Assembly: GCF_014204985.1 (NCBI RefSeq)
Contig: NZ_JACHMP010000001.1
Location: forward strand, 5,146,001 to 5,210,000
DNA: 64,000 bases
Source of the DNA: Streptosporangium becharense
Lineage (GTDB): Bacteria; Actinomycetota; Actinomycetes; Streptosporangiales; Streptosporangiaceae
Direction of reading: 5' to 3'
A program made the translations under genes and the position numbers. A model generated the notes under the pieces. It ran no database searches, was not told the origin of the DNA, and saw only the letters and a program-made list of their open reading frames with translations. This document shows, one piece after another, positions 1-10,123 of this stretch (position 1 is the stretch's first letter; the number at the start of each line of letters is the position of its first letter).

Positions 1-27
1 CGGCGCGAGGCCGAGCTGGCACCCTAG
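1..27 (+). CDS. C-terminal tail of an upstream gene, probably ribonuclease III (partial)
   Basis: Nine codons (RREAELAP and stop TAG at 25-27) are open from the window edge and end 26 bases before mutM. In actinomycetes the gene in front of mutM is normally rnc, so this may be the end of RNase III. The tail carries no diagnostic motif; the identity rests on gene order alone. Confidence 0.35.
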   Translation, partial: RREAELAP

Positions 28-53
28 AAGCCGACGCTCACGGGGAGGGGTGC

Positions 54-920
54 ATGCCCGAGCTGCCCGAGGTCGAGGTCGTACGGCGCGGCCTGGAGCG
101 CTGGGTCTCCGGCCGGGTCGTCGCCCGCGCCGAGGTGCTCCACCCCCGGGCGATCCGGCGGCACGTCCCCGGGGCCGAGGAGTTCACCGCCAGGCTGAAG
201 GGCCGCGCGATCGGCACGGCCGAGCGCAGGGGCAAATATCTCTGGCTGCCGCTGGACGGCTCCGACGCGATCCTGGCCCACCTCGGGATGAGCGGCCAGC
301 TGCTGGTGGTGGAGCCCGGGACGGCACCCGAGAAACATCTGCGCGTGCGGATCGCCTTCACCGACGGCGGCCCCGAGCTGCGCTTCGTCGACCAGCGGAC
401 GTTCGGCCACGTGCTGGTGACGTCCATGGTCCACGCGGCGGGCCGGGCGGTGCCCGAGCCGATCGCGCACATCGCGGCCGACCCGTTCGAGGAGCACTTC
501 GACGAAGGAGCCTTCGCCCGCCGCCTGCGCGCGAGGCGGACGGAGGTCAAACGGGCGCTGCTGGACCAGTCGCTGGTCAGTGGGGTCGGCAACATCTACG
601 CCGACGAGGCGCTGTGGCGGGCCGGGCTGCACGGCTCCCGGCCCACCGGGGCGTTGACCGGGCCGCAGATCGCCGGGCTGCTGGGCGGGGCCCGCGAGGT
701 GATGTCCGCCGCGCTGGCCGAGGGCGGCACGTCCTTCGACAGCCTGTATGTGAACGTCAACGGTGAGAGCGGTTACTTCGACCGCTCCCTGGCGGTGTAC
801 GGCAGGCGTGACGAGCCGTGCCCGCGCTGCGGCACCCCGATCGTCCGGGAGTCGTTCATGAACCGTTCCTCCTACAGTTGTCCCCGCTGCCAGCCCCGCC
901 CGAGGAGGACGAGCTCGTGA
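54..920 (+). CDS. mutM: Formamidopyrimidine-DNA glycosylase (Fpg/MutM)
   Basis: Base-excision repair enzyme that removes oxidised purines such as 8-oxoguanine and nicks the abasic site. The 288-residue product begins PELPEVE after Met, which supplies the catalytic Pro and Glu of the family and fixes the start. A strictly conserved Asn/Gly segment ([14 protein letters not shown], about residues 178-191) belongs to the helix-two-turn-helix region. The C-terminus holds the four-cysteine zinc finger (CPRCGTP near 256 and SCPRCQ near 275). GGGGAGGGG stands just upstream as ribosome binding site. The stop overlaps the acyP start (GTGA), so the two are probably co-translated. Confidence 0.97.
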   Translation: MPELPEVEVVRRGLERWVSGRVVARAEVLHPRAIRRHVPGAEEFTARLKGRAIGTAERRGKYLWLPLDGSDAILAHLGMSGQLLVVEPGTAPEKHLRVRIAFTDGGPELRFVDQRTFGHVLVTSMVHAAGRAVPEPIAHIAADPFEEHFDEGAFARRLRARRTEVKRALLDQSLVSGVGNIYADEALWRAGLHGSRPTGALTGPQIAGLLGGAREVMSAALAEGGTSFDSLYVNVNGESGYFDRSLAVYGRRDEPCPRCGTPIVRESFMNRSSYSCPRCQPRPRRTSS

Positions 921-1219
921 CGGACGAGGCAGAGGTGACGGATGCGACGGATGTGCGGCTGACGGCCTGGGTCCGGGGGCGGGTGCAGGGGGTGGGCTTC
1001 CGCTGGTGGACACGAGCGCGGGCGCTGGAGCTCGGTCTGGTGGGCTGGGCCCGCAACACCACCGACGGACGGGTCGAGGTCGTCGCGGAGGGCCCGCGGG
1101 CGTCGTGCACCCGGCTGCTGGCCCTCCTGCGGGGTGGGGACACGCCCGGCAGGGTGGACGGCGTCGTCGAACGCTGGAGCGACGCCAAAGGTAGTGTGCA
1201 TGGTTTTGTGGAGCGCTGA
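917..1219 (+). CDS. acyP: Acylphosphatase
   Basis: Small cytosolic enzyme that hydrolyses acyl phosphates. The 100-residue product carries the family core [14 protein letters not shown], with the phosphate-binding Arg, followed by [20 protein letters not shown], with the catalytic Asn. I place the start at GTG 917 because GAGGAGGAC lies six bases upstream and the codon overlaps the mutM stop. A longer reading from 818 would run inside mutM in another frame. Gene order mutM-acyP-smc is common in actinomycetes. Confidence 0.93.
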   Translation: MTDEAEVTDATDVRLTAWVRGRVQGVGFRWWTRARALELGLVGWARNTTDGRVEVVAEGPRASCTRLLALLRGGDTPGRVDGVVERWSDAKGSVHGFVER

Positions 1220-1408
1220 CCACTTCCACAAACCACCCAAAATAAGGTATATTTAGACGTCGAGAGTGCCCACTGGTGCATCCACCTGGAGCGTTCAGCT
1301 TGACCGTCTCCTTCACCGGTGCGACTCTTGATAAGAACCACGCGCACCCCTCCCGCGGCAAGAAGTGCGCGAACCAGTCTGGTCACTCAGCGTGGAGGAC
1401 CCTTTACC

Positions 1409-1600
1409 ATGGCGAAGGCTCTACTCGGCCACGTCGGCGGTCCCGACCCTCGGATGGTCTCGGAAATGCGTCGCCTCCAGCAGCGCATCCGTGATCTGGA
1501 GGGGGAGCTCATCCGGCTCCAGGCCCAGAACGACGAGCTCGCGGCGAGTGTCCGCGACGAGGCGTTCGGTCTGCAGGATCGCGAGCCGGCCCTCACCTAG
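1409..1600 (+). CDS. Small conserved coiled-coil protein between acyP and smc
   Basis: A 63-residue protein starting MAKALLGHVGGPDPRM. Residues 18-50 (SEMRRLQQRIRDLEGELIRL and on) have heptad spacing of Leu/Ile and alternating charge, so a coiled coil is expected. GTGGAGGAC lies about eight bases upstream of ATG 1409. My recollection is that short proteins of this kind sit next to smc in other actinomycetes; the function is not known to me. A clear hairpin terminator follows, so it forms its own transcription unit. No membrane segment or catalytic motif is visible. Confidence 0.8.
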   Translation: MAKALLGHVGGPDPRMVSEMRRLQQRIRDLEGELIRLQAQNDELAASVRDEAFGLQDREPALT

Positions 1601-1624
1601 AGGCCGGGGCTGCAACAACTGTCC

Positions 1625-1649
1625 AGGGACGCCTCATCGGGGCGTCCCT
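1625..1649 (+). terminator. Hairpin terminator after the small coiled-coil gene
   Basis: Perfect 9-bp stem AGGGACGCC/GGCGTCCCT with a seven-base loop, starting 24 bases after the stop codon and followed by a short T-containing run. It separates the small gene from smc. Confidence 0.75.
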
Positions 1650-1996
1650 TGTCATATCGGACGTTGTCGCACATGACGTGCGAGGAAGGCCTGCTGCCGG
1701 GTGAGCATCCGCCCGCGTCGCGTTCCTCGCCCCCCTGCCGTTCCCCTTTTCCGGTCGCGTTCCTGACGCCTCCTGCCGTCCCCCCTTTCCGGTCGCGTTC
1801 CGCGTCCGCGAACCCCGTTCCCACCGTGTTCTCAGCGTGTTCCGCATCCACGGAGGGCATCCCGGCCGTGTACCGGCGGGCACCGGTGAAGGACGGTAGT
1901 CTTCCCCGGTGAACAGAGCCGCCGGTTGACCAGGCGCGCCACGTTCGGCGGCGCCGGGATCGCGGCGCGCGGACACCGGGGGATGGGGGTTTTCCG

Positions 1997-4900
1997 TTGT
2001 ATCTCAAGACCCTCACCCTGCGCGGGTTCAAGTCTTTCGCCTCGGCCACCACACTCCGCTTCGAACCGGGCATCACCGCGGTCGTCGGCCCCAACGGTTC
2101 GGGCAAGTCCAACGTGGTCGACGCCCTGGCGTGGGTGATGGGCGAGCACAGCGCCAAGTCGCTGCGCGGCGGCAAGATGGAGGACGTCATCTTCGCCGGG
2201 ACGTCCTCGCGGGCCCCGCTGGGCCGGGCCGAGGTCACCTTGACCATCGACAACTCCGACGGCATGCTCCCGATCGACTACACCGAGGTCACGATCAGCC
2301 GTCTGATGTTCCGGGCCGGTCAGAGCGAGTACGCCATCAACGGCGACACCTGCCGCCTGCTCGACATCCAGGAGCTGCTGTCCGACTCCGGCATCGGCCG
2401 GGAGATGCACGTCATCGTCGGGCAGGGTCAGCTCGACCAGGTGCTGCACGCCGGCCCCGAGGAGCGCCGGGCGTTCATCGAGGAGGCCGCGGGCGTCCTG
2501 AAGCACCGCAAGCGCAAGGAGAAGGCGCTGCGGAAGCTCGACGCCATGCAGGCCAACATGAACCGGGTCCAGGACCTCACCACCGAGCTGCGCCGCCAGC
2601 TCAAGCCGCTGGGCCGCCAGGCGGAGATCGCCCGCAGGGCCGCCGTCATCCAGGCCGACCTGCGCGACGCCCGGCTCCGGCTGCTCGCCGACGACGTGCT
2701 GACCCTGCGCACCACCCTGGAGCGCGAGATGGCCGACGAGGCGGCCGTCCTCACCCGTCGCGCCGCGGTGGAGGCCGAGCTGGAGCAGAGCCAGGTGGCG
2801 GAGGCCGAGCTGGAGGCCGCCGAGGCCGAGGCCCAGCCCCGCCTGGCCGCCGCCCAGGAGACCTTCTTCCGCCTGTCGTCGCTGCGTGAGCGGCTGCGCG
2901 GCCTGGCCGGGCTCGCCGCCGAGCGGCACCGGCACGCCACCGACACCGCGGTGGAACGCCGCGGTCGTGACCCGGAGGAGTTCGAGCGGGAGGCGGAGGA
3001 GGTCCGCGAGCAGGAACGGGTCCTGGCCGAGCTGCTGGCCCGGGAACAGGAGACGCTCGCCGCCGCGGTGGCCGGACGCGCCGAGACCGAGGCCGCACTC
3101 GCCGCCGAGGAGCGGCGGCTGGCCGCCGAGGCCAGGGCCGTGGCCGACCGGCGCGAAGGGCTGGCCAGGCTCCGGGGCCAGGTCGGTGCCGTACGCAGCC
3201 GGGTGACGGCCGCCGAGGAGGAGATCGGGCGGCTGCGGCGCTCACTGGAGGAGGCCGGGCAGCGCGCCGCGACCGCCCAGGCCGAGCACGACAGCCAGGA
3301 ACTGGCCGAGCCCGCCGCCGACCCCGCCCTCGCCGAGGAGCTGGAGATCGCCCTGGAGACGGTGGAGCAGGCCCGGCAGGCCGTCGACGACGCCAGGGCC
3401 CGGGTCGAGGAGGCCAAGGCGGCCGTCTCCGGCCCGAACGCCGCGCTCGGCGCGGCGCGGGCCGCCCTGTCCGCCGCGCGCGGGGCCGACCAGGAGGCGC
3501 AGCGCCAGGTGGCGGCGCTGGAGGCCAGGTACGAGGCGCTGGAGCTGAGCCTGGCCAGGGGTGCTGATGGTGGCGCGGCCCTACTCGCCGCCGACCTGGC
3601 CGGGGTGATCGGCCCGGTGGCGACCATGCTCTCGGTGCGGCCCGGCGCCGAGGTGGCCGTCGCCGCGGTGCTCGGCGCCGCGGCCGAGGCCGTGGCCGTC
3701 GAGTCGCTGCGGAGCGCGGCCGACGCCGTCGAGTTCCTCAGGAGCACCGGCGGAGGCCGGGCCGGCATGGTCATCGCCACGGGCGGGGACGGCCCCGAGA
3801 CCGGCCCGGTGCCCGTGGCCGGCGCCGAGTGGGCGGCCGACCTGGTCACCGTCCCCGCCGAGCTGCGGTCCACCCTCGCCCACCTGCTGGCCGGGGTGCT
3901 GGTCGTCGACGACCTGGGCACCGCGCGCAAGGCCGTCGAGCAGTACCCCGGGCTGCGGGCCGTCACCCGCGACGGTGACCTGCTCGGCACCCACGCCGCG
4001 CAGGGCGGCTCGGCCGGCGGCACCTCCGCCCTTCAGGTGCGGGCCGCGCTGGACGAGGCGTCCGCCGACCTCGCCGCCGCCCGGGTCGCCGCCGAGGGCA
4101 CCGCCGTGGCACTGGAGGAGGCCGCCGAGGCCGAGGGGGAGGCTCAGTTCGCCGTCGAGGCCGCCCAGGCCCGGGTGGCCGAGGCGCAGACGGGTGTGCA
4201 GACCGCCCAGGCCGGGGTCAACGCGGCACAGGCGGCGCTGGACCAGGTCAGGGCCAGGCAGCGCGACGCGGACCAGCGGACCGCCGCGGCGGCCAGGCGC
4301 CTGGCACAGCTCGGCGCCGCCGCCGAGGCCGCCCGTGGCGAGTGCGAGCGTCTGGCCGGGGGCGTGCGGGCCGCGCAGGAGGCGCGTGACCGCGAGGCGG
4401 CTGGGCTGGCCGAGCTGGAGGAGCGGCTGGCCGCCGCCGTCGGCGCCGAGGAGCCGGACGGCGAGCCCACCACCGAGATCCGGGACGAGCTCGCCGAGAT
4501 CTGCGCGGTGGCCCGGCAGACCGAGATGGAGGCGCGGCTGGCGGTGCGGACGGCCGAGGAGCGGGTCAAGGGCATCGCGGGCAGGGTCGAGGAACTGCTG
4601 CGCGCGGCCGAGCGGGAGCGCGAGGAGCGGGCCAGGGCCGCCGAGCTGCGGGAGCGCCGGCGTCGGCAGGCCCGTACCGCGCAGGCCGTCGTCCGGGGCG
4701 CCGAACGGGCGCTGCGCGTGCTGGAGACCTCGCTGTCCGCCGCGGCCGGGGAACGCGACGAGGCCGAGCGGGCACGCGGGCAGATCGACGCCTCGCTCAG
4801 GGCCGTCCGGCTCCGCGTCCGTGAGCTCTCCGGCGAGCTGGACAAGCTGGTCAACCGGGCACACGGCAGTGAGGTGGCCCGTACCGAGCAGCGGCTGCGC

Positions 4901-5680
4901 CTGGAGCAACTGGAGGCGCGCGCGGTCGAGGAGTACGGCGTCGAGCCGGCGACCCTCGTCGCCGAGTACGGCCCGGACCAGCCGGTCCTCGTGGGCGACG
5001 GCGAGCCGGTGCCCTACGACCGCGAGGAGCAGCTGAAACGGGCCAGGGCGGCCGACCGCCAGATGGCGCAGCTCGGCAAGGTCAACCCGCTCGCGCTGGA
5101 GGAGTTCGCGGCGCTGGAGGAGCGGCACGCGTTCCTCACCTCGCAGCTGGAGGACCTCAAGAAGACCCGCCGCGACCTGCTGCTGGTGGTCAAGGAGGTC
5201 GACGATCGGGTCGAGCAGGTCTTCGGCGCCGCCTTCCAGGACGTGGCCCGCGAGTTCGAGACGATCTTCTCGCGGGTCTTCCCCGGCGGTGAGGGCAGGC
5301 TGCTGCTCACCGATCCGGAGGACATGCTCACCACCGGCGTCGAGGTCGAGGCCCGGCCACCCGGCAAGAAGGTCAAGCGGCTGTCGCTGCTGTCCGGTGG
5401 CGAGCGGTCGCTGACCGCCGTGGCGTTCCTGGTCGCCATCTTCAAGGCGCGGCCGTCGCCGTTCTACGTGATGGACGAGGTCGAGGCCGCGCTCGACGAC
5501 ACCAACACCCAGCGCCTGCTGACCCTCTTCGAGGAACTGCGGGAGACCTCGCAGCTCATCGTCATCACCCACCAGAAGCGCACGATGGAGATCGCCGACG
5601 CCCTCTACGGGGTGTCGATGCGGGGCGACGGCGTGAGCCAGGTGATCAGCCAGCGACTGCGCGAACACGAGGCGGTCTGA
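1997..5680 (+). CDS. smc: Chromosome segregation protein SMC
   Basis: ATPase of the condensin complex (with ScpA and ScpB) that compacts and segregates the nucleoid. The 1227-residue product has the expected order: N-terminal head with Walker A GPNGSGKSNVVDAL near residues 33-46; a long Ala/Glu/Arg-rich coiled coil; a hinge at about 525-675 (starts near DLAGVIGPVATML); a second coiled coil; and a C-terminal head with signature LSLLSGGERSL near 1132 and Walker B FYVMDEVEAALDD near 1155. The start is TTG 1997, giving MYLKTLTLRGFKSFA as in other SMCs, with a GGGGATGGGGG stretch about eight bases upstream. ftsY follows after 47 bases, so an operon is likely. Confidence 0.98.
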   Translation: MYLKTLTLRGFKSFASATTLRFEPGITAVVGPNGSGKSNVVDALAWVMGEHSAKSLRGGKMEDVIFAGTSSRAPLGRAEVTLTIDNSDGMLPIDYTEVTISRLMFRAGQSEYAINGDTCRLLDIQELLSDSGIGREMHVIVGQGQLDQVLHAGPEERRAFIEEAAGVLKHRKRKEKALRKLDAMQANMNRVQDLTTELRRQLKPLGRQAEIARRAAVIQADLRDARLRLLADDVLTLRTTLEREMADEAAVLTRRAAVEAELEQSQVAEAELEAAEAEAQPRLAAAQETFFRLSSLRERLRGLAGLAAERHRHATDTAVERRGRDPEEFEREAEEVREQERVLAELLAREQETLAAAVAGRAETEAALAAEERRLAAEARAVADRREGLARLRGQVGAVRSRVTAAEEEIGRLRRSLEEAGQRAATAQAEHDSQELAEPAADPALAEELEIALETVEQARQAVDDARARVEEAKAAVSGPNAALGAARAALSAARGADQEAQRQVAALEARYEALELSLARGADGGAALLAADLAGVIGPVATMLSVRPGAEVAVAAVLGAAAEAVAVESLRSAADAVEFLRSTGGGRAGMVIATGGDGPETGPVPVAGAEWAADLVTVPAELRSTLAHLLAGVLVVDDLGTARKAVEQYPGLRAVTRDGDLLGTHAAQGGSAGGTSALQVRAALDEASADLAAARVAAEGTAVALEEAAEAEGEAQFAVEAAQARVAEAQTGVQTAQAGVNAAQAALDQVRARQRDADQRTAAAARRLAQLGAAAEAARGECERLAGGVRAAQEARDREAAGLAELEERLAAAVGAEEPDGEPTTEIRDELAEICAVARQTEMEARLAVRTAEERVKGIAGRVEELLRAAEREREERARAAELRERRRRQARTAQAVVRGAERALRVLETSLSAAAGERDEAERARGQIDASLRAVRLRVRELSGELDKLVNRAHGSEVARTEQRLRLEQLEARAVEEYGVEPATLVAEYGPDQPVLVGDGEPVPYDREEQLKRARAADRQMAQLGKVNPLALEEFAALEERHAFLTSQLEDLKKTRRDLLLVVKEVDDRVEQVFGAAFQDVAREFETIFSRVFPGGEGRLLLTDPEDMLTTGVEVEARPPGKKVKRLSLLSGGERSLTAVAFLVAIFKARPSPFYVMDEVEAALDDTNTQRLLTLFEELRETSQLIVITHQKRTMEIADALYGVSMRGDGVSQVISQRLREHEAV

Positions 5681-5727
5681 CCCCAGGGTGTCGGAGCATC
5701 CCGGGCCGTCTGGAAAACTGTGGTCTT

Positions 5728-6906
5728 GTGGAAGCCTATCTCGGCATAATCGTGATCATCGCCGCCATCGCCCTGCTGACGGTGGGCGGCATGTTCCTGC
5801 TGTTCAGGGGGGGTGGCAAGAGCGCGCCGCCGCCGGTGGCGCCGCCCAAGACGCCGACGCTCCCCGAGCAGGGGCAGACGCCGTCCCGGGGCGCGGTCCG
5901 GGACGACGAGGCGACGACCACCGTCCCGCCTCCGGCCCGGCCGGTCGAACCGGCGGTGGTCGTCCCGGAGGTCGAGGTTCCGCCGCCGTCCGCGGGCCGG
6001 ATGGTGCGGCTGCGTGCCCGGCTGGCCCGGTCGCAGAGCACCCTCGGCCGGGGGCTCCTGGAGCTGCTCTCCCGTGACCGTCTCGACGACGAGACCTGGG
6101 ACGAGATCGAGGAGACCCTGATCACCGCCGACGTGGGCGTCGGGCCGACCAGGGCGATGGTCGAGGAACTGCGCACCCGGGTCAAGGTGCTGGGCAGCCG
6201 GACCCCCGAGGAGGCGCGCGCGCTCCTCAAGGAGGAACTGCTCACCCAGATCGGCGCCGACATGGACCGGACCCTGCACGTCAAGCCGCACGGCGAGCGT
6301 CCGGCGGTGGTCCTCGTGGTCGGTGTCAACGGCACCGGCAAGACCACCACCACCGGCAAGCTGGCCCGCGTCCTCATCGGCGACGGGAACAAGGTGGTGC
6401 TCGGCGCGGCCGACACCTTCCGCGCCGCCGCCGCCGACCAGCTCCAGACGTGGGGAGACCGGGTCGGAGCGCAGGTCGTGCGGGGCCCCGAGGGCGGCGA
6501 CCCCGCCTCGGTCGCCTTCGACGCCGTCGCCGAGGGCACGGAGGAGAAGGCCGACGTGGTGATCATCGACACCGCGGGGCGGCTGCACACCAAGACCGGC
6601 CTGATGGATGAGCTCGGCAAGGTCAAGCGCGTCGTCGAGAAGCGGGCCACGGTCGACGAGGTCCTGCTCGTGCTCGACGCCACCACGGGCCAGAACGGCA
6701 TGCGCCAGGCCCAGGTGTTCGCCGAGGTCGTCAACATCACCGGTATCGCGCTGACCAAGCTCGACGGCACCGCCAAGGGTGGCATCATCATCTCGGTCCA
6801 GCGGGAGCTGGGCGTCCCGGTCAAGCTCGTCGGCCTCGGTGAGGGCCCGGACGACCTGGCCCCGTTCGACCCCGAGGTCTTCGTCGACGCGCTCCTCGGA
6901 GACTGA
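5728..6906 (+). CDS. ftsY: Signal recognition particle receptor FtsY
   Basis: SRP receptor GTPase that docks ribosome-nascent chain complexes at the membrane. The 392-residue product has an N-terminal hydrophobic anchor (residues 4-27, YLGIIVIIAAIALLTVGGMF) as in actinobacterial FtsY, a Pro-rich linker, then the N and G domains. G-domain motifs are GVNGTGKTTTTGKL near residue 199, DTAGR near 281 and TKLDGTAKGG near 344. The start is GTG 5728. It lies 47 bases behind smc and is followed by a strong hairpin. Confidence 0.97.
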   Translation: MEAYLGIIVIIAAIALLTVGGMFLLFRGGGKSAPPPVAPPKTPTLPEQGQTPSRGAVRDDEATTTVPPPARPVEPAVVVPEVEVPPPSAGRMVRLRARLARSQSTLGRGLLELLSRDRLDDETWDEIEETLITADVGVGPTRAMVEELRTRVKVLGSRTPEEARALLKEELLTQIGADMDRTLHVKPHGERPAVVLVVGVNGTGKTTTTGKLARVLIGDGNKVVLGAADTFRAAAADQLQTWGDRVGAQVVRGPEGGDPASVAFDAVAEGTEEKADVVIIDTAGRLHTKTGLMDELGKVKRVVEKRATVDEVLLVLDATTGQNGMRQAQVFAEVVNITGIALTKLDGTAKGGIIISVQRELGVPVKLVGLGEGPDDLAPFDPEVFVDALLGD

Positions 6907-6940
6907 GCGGCCCTGCGTCGGCCCGTCGGCCCATCTCGTC

Positions 6941-6972
6941 CCCGCGCCGCCCGCCGAATCGGGCGGCGCGGG
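6941..6972. terminator. Bidirectional hairpin between ftsY and the iron-transport operon
   Basis: Perfect 13-bp GC stem (CCCGCGCCGCCCG and its complement) with the loop CCGAAT, 34 bases after the ftsY stop. There is no T-run. It lies between convergent units, so it may stop transcription from both sides. The following 7005-7100 is filled by short GC-rich direct repeats around GGGGCGTGCGGG with no evident gene. Confidence 0.6.
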
Positions 6973-7099
6973 CCGGGGCCGGCGCAGGACGCGCGGCGCA
7001 GGCGGGGCCGGGGTCAGCGCGAGGCGTGCGGGGCGGGCCTGGCCGGGGCGTGCGGGTCAGTGTGAGCCGGGGCGTGCGGGCCGGGCCGGGACGGGCGGG

Positions 7100-7894
7100 T
7101 CAGTGCGGGGCGTGCCCCCGGGTGCCGATGGGGACGACCAGCGGGGTGCCCGCCACCGGGTCCTCGATGACCTTGGCGTCCAGCTCGAAGACCTCCGCCA
7201 GCAGGGCCTCGGTGAGGACCTCGGACGGGGGCCCCGCGGCCACCACCCTTCCCGCGCGCATCGCCACCAGACGGTCGGTGTAGCGGGCGGCGAGGTTCAG
7301 GTCGTGCAGGACCATCACCACGGTGCGGCCCAGCTCGCCGTGGAGCCGGCGGACCAGCTCCAGCACCTCGATCTGGTGGGCCAGGTCGAGGAAGGTCGTC
7401 GGCTCGTCGAGCAGCAGCAGGTCGGTGCCCTGAGCCAGGGCCATGGAGATCCACGCCCGCTGGCGCTGCCCGCCGGACAACTCGTCCAGGGGGCGATCGC
7501 CCAGGTCGAGCAGACCGGTCATCGAGAGGGCCTCGCCGACCGCCGACTCGTCGTCGGACGACCACTGCCGGTACCAGGTCTGGTGCGGGTGCCGTCCCCT
7601 GGCGACCAGGTCGGCCACGGTCAGCCCCTCCGGCGCCGTCGGTGCCTGCGGCAGCACGCCCAAGACCTTGGCCACCTCCTTGGTGGGCATCCTGTCGATG
7701 CGTTTGCCGTCCAGCAGCACCTCGCCGCCCGACGGCTTGAGCAGCCGTCCCAGGGCCCGGAGCAGGGTGGACTTGCCGCACCCGTTCGGACCGATGATCG
7801 TGGTCACCGTGCCGGCCTCGATCCCGAGGTCGAGGCCGTCGACGATGAGGCGGTCGCCGTACCCGAGTCTGACGTCAACGGCTTGCAGTCTCAC
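7100..7894 (-). CDS. Iron-siderophore ABC transporter, ATP-binding protein
   Basis: FecE/FepC-type ATPase that drives ferric-siderophore import. The 264-residue product has Walker [18 protein letters not shown] near residues 31-47, the signature [11 protein letters not shown] near 138, Walker [17 protein letters not shown] near 158 and the switch His in [14 protein letters not shown] start it at GTG 7894, where it overlaps the permease stop as GTGA and gives [13 protein letters not shown]; a longer reading frame upstream runs through the permease gene. Last gene of a three-gene minus-strand operon. Confidence 0.95.
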   Translation of the reverse strand: MRLQAVDVRLGYGDRLIVDGLDLGIEAGTVTTIIGPNGCGKSTLLRALGRLLKPSGGEVLLDGKRIDRMPTKEVAKVLGVLPQAPTAPEGLTVADLVARGRHPHQTWYRQWSSDDESAVGEALSMTGLLDLGDRPLDELSGGQRQRAWISMALAQGTDLLLLDEPTTFLDLAHQIEVLELVRRLHGELGRTVVMVLHDLNLAARYTDRLVAMRAGRVVAAGPPSEVLTEALLAEVFELDAKVIEDPVAGTPLVVPIGTRGHAPH

Positions 7895-9012
7895 GAACGT
7901 GCCTTCCTGCGTACACGGATGAGGAGGTAGATCAGATAGGGGGCGCCGAGGACGGCGGTGACCACGCCGACGGGCAGTTCGACGGGGTTGAACGCGGTCC
8001 GGGCGACGAGGTCGGCGGCGGTGGTCAGGGCGGCGCCCACGAGCGCCGAGACGAGCAGCGGCGGCTGCGCCGTCCCCGCCAGGCGCAGTGCGATCTGCGG
8101 TGCGGCGAGCGCGACGAACGTGATCGGCCCCGCCGAGGCCGTCGCGGTCGCGGCGAGCAGGACGGCGGCCAGGAGCATCAGGCCGCGGGCGAGGTTCATC
8201 CGCACCCCCAGGCCGGTCACGGTCTCGTCGCTGAAACGCAGCGCGCCGAGCGAGCGGGTGCCGAGCAGAGTGAGCGGGATGAGCAGGGCGAGCGCCAGCC
8301 CCACCGGGACGACGTGCTCCCAGCCGCGGCCGTTCAGCGAGCCGCTGATCCAGACCATGGCCCGGCTGGAGTCGTTGACGTCGCCGATGGTCAGCAGCCA
8401 GTACTTGACGTTGGTGCACACGGCCGAGACCCCGATGCCGACCAGGACCAGCCGGTAGCCGTCCAGGCCGCGGCGCCAGGACAGCAGGTACACCGCCAGC
8501 GCGCCGGCCAGGCCGCCGCCCAGGGCGGCGACGGGGACGCCCACCTGCGCGAGAGCGCCGCTGGCCCCACCCCAAGTGCTCCCGGCCGCGACGATGACCG
8601 CGACCACGGTCACGCTGGCCCCGGTGGTGACACCGAGGATGTCCGGGCTGGCCAGCGGGTTGCGGGCGACGGCCTGGGTGATCGCGCCGGACAGGGCGAG
8701 CGCCGCGCCGACCAGGGCGCCGGTCAGCGCCCGGGGGAGCCGCAACTCCATGACGACGAAGTGGTCCGGGCCGTCGCCGACGACCGCCCCGAAGACCTGC
8801 GCCACGCTCATCGGGATGTCGCCCAGGCGCATGGTGAGCGCCATCAGCAGCACCGTGCCGGCCAGCAGGACCGCGGCGACCACGGCGGAGCGCAGCCGGA
8901 GCAGCCACGAGACCGGTCCGGCCCGCAGCGGGAGGCCGTCGGGCCGCGCTGTCGCACCGGTCTCCCGCGCGCCGGTCTCCGGCACCGTACCGGCGCCGCC
9001 CACGGGGCTCAC
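7891..9012 (-). CDS. Iron-siderophore ABC transporter permease (FecCD family)
   Basis: Inner-membrane subunit of 373 residues. After a 35-residue hydrophilic N-terminus there are about ten hydrophobic segments. FecCD landmarks are the conserved [20 protein letters not shown] stretch near residue 88 and the segment [17 protein letters not shown] near 115. The C-terminal part [18 protein letters not shown] is typical of the family. It overlaps both neighbours by four bases (GTGA), which implies coupled translation. It probably forms a heterodimer with the next permease. Confidence 0.95.
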   Translation of the reverse strand: MSPVGGAGTVPETGARETGATARPDGLPLRAGPVSWLLRLRSAVVAAVLLAGTVLLMALTMRLGDIPMSVAQVFGAVVGDGPDHFVVMELRLPRALTGALVGAALALSGAITQAVARNPLASPDILGVTTGASVTVVAVIVAAGSTWGGASGALAQVGVPVAALGGGLAGALAVYLLSWRRGLDGYRLVLVGIGVSAVCTNVKYWLLTIGDVNDSSRAMVWISGSLNGRGWEHVVPVGLALALLIPLTLLGTRSLGALRFSDETVTGLGVRMNLARGLMLLAAVLLAATATASAGPITFVALAAPQIALRLAGTAQPPLLVSALVGAALTTAADLVARTAFNPVELPVGVVTAVLGAPYLIYLLIRVRRKARS

Positions 9013-10061
9013 AGCCGCACCGGCTTCCTGCGCCGGACCAGCGCGACGAAGAACGGCGCGCCGACGAGGGCGAGCACGACACCGACCTCCAGTTCGCCGG
9101 GACGGGCGACGACCCGGCCGATCACGTCGGCCAGCAGCAGCGCGACGGCGCCGGCCAGGCCCGAGTACGGCAGCAGCCAGCGGTGGTCGGGGCCCGACAG
9201 CGGACGGGTCAGGTGCGGGACGATCAGGCCGAGGAAGGCCAGCGCGCCGCAGGCCGCCACCGAGGCGCCGCTGAGCAGCGTGATCGCGGTGACGCCCACG
9301 GTCCGGGTCAGCGTGATGTTCTGGCCGAGGGCACGGGCGACGTCCTCGCCCAGCGAGAGCGTGTTCAGGCCGGGTGCGTTGACCAGCGCCAGGACCAGGC
9401 CCACGGCGATGAAGGGGAGCACCTGCCAGGCGACGTCCCCGCCCCGGGCCGCGATCGACCCCGCCTGCCAGAACCGGAAGACGTCCATGGCCTGCTCGTT
9501 CATGAGGACCAGCGCCGAGGTGAGCGCGTACAGCAGGGAGCTGACGGCGGTGCCGGCCAGGGCCAGCGTCACCGGGGTGGGCCCGCCGCCACCGCCGGCC
9601 ATGCCGAGGGCGAACACGCCCACGCTGGCGACCAGGGCACCGGCCAGACCGAACCAGATGTAGCCGTACAGGCTGCCCACACCGAGCACCATGACGCTGA
9701 AGACCATCGCGAACGCCGCGCCGTGGGTGACACCGAGCAGGCCCGGGTCGGCGAGCGGGTTGCGGGTGTGGCCCTGCATGAGGGCACCGGCGACGCCGAG
9801 CGCCACCCCGGCCAGCACGCCGATGGCGGTCCGGGGCAGGCGCAGCGAGCGGACGACGATGTCGTTCTCGGTGCCGGTCGGCCCGGTGAGGGCGTGCCAG
9901 ACGTCGCCGAGCGGGACGGGCTTCGCACCCACCGTGATACTCAGCACGGTCGCGACGGCCAGCGCCGCGCAGAGGCCGCCGAGGACGAGCAGCCGCCGGC
10001 GGTGGACCGCCCGGACGGCCCCGGAGGGGGCGGGCCGTGCCATGGCCGCCGTGTTGAGCAC
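9009..10061 (-). CDS. Iron-siderophore ABC transporter permease (FecCD family), first gene of operon
   Basis: The second permease, 350 residues, with the same landmarks: [40 protein letters not shown] and the terminal [13 protein letters not shown]. About ten membrane segments. The start is GTG 10061, with GGGAGG just upstream; an internal ATG (MARPAPSG) at 10043 is possible. The promoter region is shared with the divergent binding-protein gene and contains the iron box at 10105-10123, so repression by an IdeR/DmdR-type regulator under iron sufficiency is expected. Confidence 0.95.
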   Translation of the reverse strand: MLNTAAMARPAPSGAVRAVHRRRLLVLGGLCAALAVATVLSITVGAKPVPLGDVWHALTGPTGTENDIVVRSLRLPRTAIGVLAGVALGVAGALMQGHTRNPLADPGLLGVTHGAAFAMVFSVMVLGVGSLYGYIWFGLAGALVASVGVFALGMAGGGGGPTPVTLALAGTAVSSLLYALTSALVLMNEQAMDVFRFWQAGSIAARGGDVAWQVLPFIAVGLVLALVNAPGLNTLSLGEDVARALGQNITLTRTVGVTAITLLSGASVAACGALAFLGLIVPHLTRPLSGPDHRWLLPYSGLAGAVALLLADVIGRVVARPGELEVGVVLALVGAPFFVALVRRRKPVRL

Positions 10062-10104
10062 CCGACCTCCCGATATTTGCCTGATCCGGTACGAGTATGC
10101 CAGC

Positions 10105-10123
10105 TTAGGTATGGATAACCTAA
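10105..10123. promoter_or_regulatory. Iron box (IdeR/DmdR/DtxR-type operator)
   Basis: TTAGGTATGGATAACCTAA matches the 19-bp DtxR-family iron-box pattern of two TTAGGT-like half-sites facing each other. It lies between the divergent permease operon (start 10061) and the binding-protein gene (start 10162), where it could control both. Metal-dependent repression is inferred from the family; the pattern is seen directly. Confidence 0.85.

Noticed and set aside
24-1361. Long open frames on the opposite strand of mutM and acyP
   Set aside because: They are frames mirrored from GC-rich coding DNA, with no family similarity; the plus-strand enzymes account for the region.
3581-5668. A 695-codon open frame antisense to smc
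   Set aside because: It is a low-complexity shadow rich in Leu, Gly and Gln, typical for the strand opposite to a GC-rich coiled-coil gene.
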